From positions 1,240,001 through 1,304,000 of the forward strand of contig JAYJMM010000025.1 of NCBI GenBank assembly GCA_037349105.1: a stretch of 64,000 nt of DNA, written 5' to 3'. The notes under the pieces are model-generated. The model saw only the letters and a list, made by a program, of their open reading frames with translations, did no database searches and had not been told where the DNA came from. The translations under genes were made by a program, and so were the position numbers. Shown piece after piece: positions 62,397-64,000 of the stretch. The DNA comes from Limnomonas spitsbergensis. Its lineage: Eukaryota; Chlorophyta; Chlorophyceae; Chlamydomonadales. Position 1 is the stretch's first letter. Every line of letters begins with the position of its first letter.

Positions 62397-64000
62397 CTGC
62401 AGAAGAGGTGTGATGCAGGCAGTGTTTAGGCAGGCATACGCACTAGCTTAGCAATGTCATGACCACGTCAGGCAGGGAGAACTCTGAACCAGCCAGATAC
62501 CTTCAGAAAGGGCATAGTGCAGGCAGTGTTAGGCAGGTATTCGCACTAGCTTGGCAATGTCATGACCACGTCGGGCAGGGAGTAATCTGAACCGGCAAGA
62601 TACCTGAAGAGACAGTGTTGGGCAAGCAGTGTTTGTGAGGCAATGGTTGTGAGGCAGGCATGAGCACTAGCTAAGCTATGCCATGACCACATAGGTCAGG
62701 GAGTAATCAGGGCCAAGAAGGTATCTGTATATGGGGGTTAGGCTGGTAGCGTCTGTGAGGCAATGAGTGTGAGCCAGGCATATGCATTGGCATACTCATA
62801 GCAATGTCGGGACCACATAGGACAGGAAGCACACTGGGACAGCAAGATGCCTGTAGAAGAGGTGTTAGGCAGGTAGTGTGTGTGAGGCAATGAGTGTGAG
62901 CCAGGCATGCGCATAGGCTCAGCAATGTCGGGACCACATAGGTCACGGAGTACACTGGGCCAGCAAGGTACCTGTAAAGGGGTTACGCAGGTAGTGTGTG
63001 TGAGGCAATGAGTGTGAGCCAGGCATGCGCATAGGCTCAGCAATGTCGGGACCACATAGGTCACGGAGTACACTGGGCCAGCAAGATGCCTATAGAAGAG
63101 GGGTTAGGCAGGTAGTGTGTGTGAGGCAATGAGTGTGAGCCAGGCATGCGCATAGGCTCAGCAATGTCGGGACCACATAGGTCACGGAGTACACTGGGCC
63201 AGCAAGATGCCTATAGAAGAGGGGTTAGGCAGGTAGTGTGTGTGAGGCAATGAGTGTGAGCCAGGCATGCGCATAGGCTCAGCAATGCCGGGACCACATA
63301 GATCACGGAGTACACTGGGCCAGCAAGATGCCTATAGAAGAGGGGTTAGGCAGGTAGTGTGTGTGAGGCAATGAGTGTGAGCCAGGCATGCGCATAGGCT
63401 CAGCAATGTCGGGACCACATAGGTCACGGAGTACACTGGGCCAGCAAGATGCCTATAGAAGAGGGGTTAGGCAGGTAGTGTGTGTGAGGCAATGAGTGTG
63501 AGCCAGGCATGCGCATGGGCTCAGCAATGTCGGGACCACATGGGTCACGGAGTACACTGGGCCAGCAAGATGCCTATAGAAGAGGGGTTAGGCAGGTAGT
63601 GTGTGTGAGGCAATGATGTGTGAGCCAGGCTGCGCATAGGCTCAGCAATGTCGGGACCACATAGGTCACAGAGTACACTGGGCCAGCAAGATGCCTATAG
63701 AAGAGGGGTTAGGCAGGTAGTGTGTGTGAGGCAATGAGTGTGAGCCAGGCATGCGCATAGGCTCAGCAATGTCGGGACCACATAGGTCACGGAGTACACT
63801 GGGCCAGCAAGATGCCTATAGAAGAGGGGTTAGGCAGGTAGTGTGTGTGAGGCAATGAGTGTGAGCCAGGCATGCGCATAGGCTCAGCAATGTCGGGACC
63901 ACATAGGTCACGGAGTACACTGGGCCAGCAAGATGCCTGTAGAAGAGGGGTTAGGCAGGTAGTGTGTGTGAGGCAATAAGTGTGAGCCAGGCATGCGCAT
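62397..64000 (-). repeat. About 121-bp x ~13 array of GST penultimate-exon 5' boundary
   Basis: On the minus strand each unit is 'cc-cttctatag|GCATCTTGCTGGCCCAGTGT' + ACTCCGTGACC-TATGTGGT followed by a spacer to the next unit. Clean units run from about 62,815 to the window end at ~121-bp spacing. Three more diverged units (62,463, 62,575, 62,690) lie nearest the exon and still encode YLAGSEFSLPDVVMT-like sequence. The array is cut by the window edge. Confidence 0.94.

Noticed and set aside
62738..63073. Minus-strand 111-codon ORF in the terminal array
   Set aside because: Reading across ~121-bp repeat units; no conserved content beyond the copied GST exon start.

Overview
This is nuclear DNA of a eukaryote. 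Coding sequence is cut into many short exons with GT-AG introns, and no bacterial-style gene or operon is visible. A green-lineage alga is the best fit. The large helicase resembles the plant RH24 / animal DDX42 family. The eIF5A has a plant-like QAGTIRK / SKTGKHG / [11 protein letters not shown] series. The aldolase starts with an alga-style plastid transit peptide. Interstitial telomere-like repeats are of the CCCTAAA type. The species cannot be named from this sequence.

Layout. (1) About 192-41,094, + strand: one giant gene for a DDX42/RH24-type DEAD-box RNA helicase. It has 23 recognisable exons, all phase-consistent, with 1,076 codons visible; its 5' end lies before the window. (2) 41,095-43,666: convergent intergenic gap full of one dispersed repeat family. 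(3) 43,667-49,942, - strand: complete six-exon class IIA fructose-bisphosphate aldolase, 391 aa, probably plastid-targeted. (4) 49,943-53,848: intergenic, with more of the dispersed repeat. (5) 53,849-58,987, - strand: complete seven-exon eIF5A, 157 aa. (6) 58,988-61,506: intergenic. (7) 61,507 to beyond about 62,400, - strand: 3' end of a glutathione-S-transferase-like gene. Its penultimate exon carries one or two apparent single-base frameshifts, and the rest of the gene is beyond the window.

The remarkable thing is intron content. In all four genes the introns are largely built from tandem copies of the adjoining exon-intron boundary. Upstream of an exon lie arrays whose unit is polypyrimidine tract + branch-like site + AG + the first 30-70 nt of that exon. 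Downstream lie arrays whose unit is the last 30-90 nt of the exon + GT donor + flanking intron. The extreme case is intron 11 of the helicase gene: about 84 near-identical 119-bp copies of the 3' splice site plus exon-12 prefix (14,757-24,749) before the real exon at 24,750. Other arrays are 85 bp x 14, 84 bp x about 16, 118 bp x about 8, 95 bp x 9, 124 bp x 6, and about 121 bp x 13 at the window edge. Most arrays are decaying; some are nearly clean. These copies produce hundreds of decoy splice sites and many spurious ORFs. The helicase family that sits in this most decoy-laden gene is itself a U2-snRNP/SF3B-associated splicing factor.

The housekeeping functions are unrelated to each other (RNA splicing, carbon metabolism, translation elongation, a GST). 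Nothing suggests a gene cluster; the shared feature is the process expanding their introns. Other elements are a foldback hAT-type MITE with a perfect 8-bp target duplication, two dispersed repeat families, telomere-like tracts and G-rich minisatellites. I saw no tRNA, rRNA or CRISPR.
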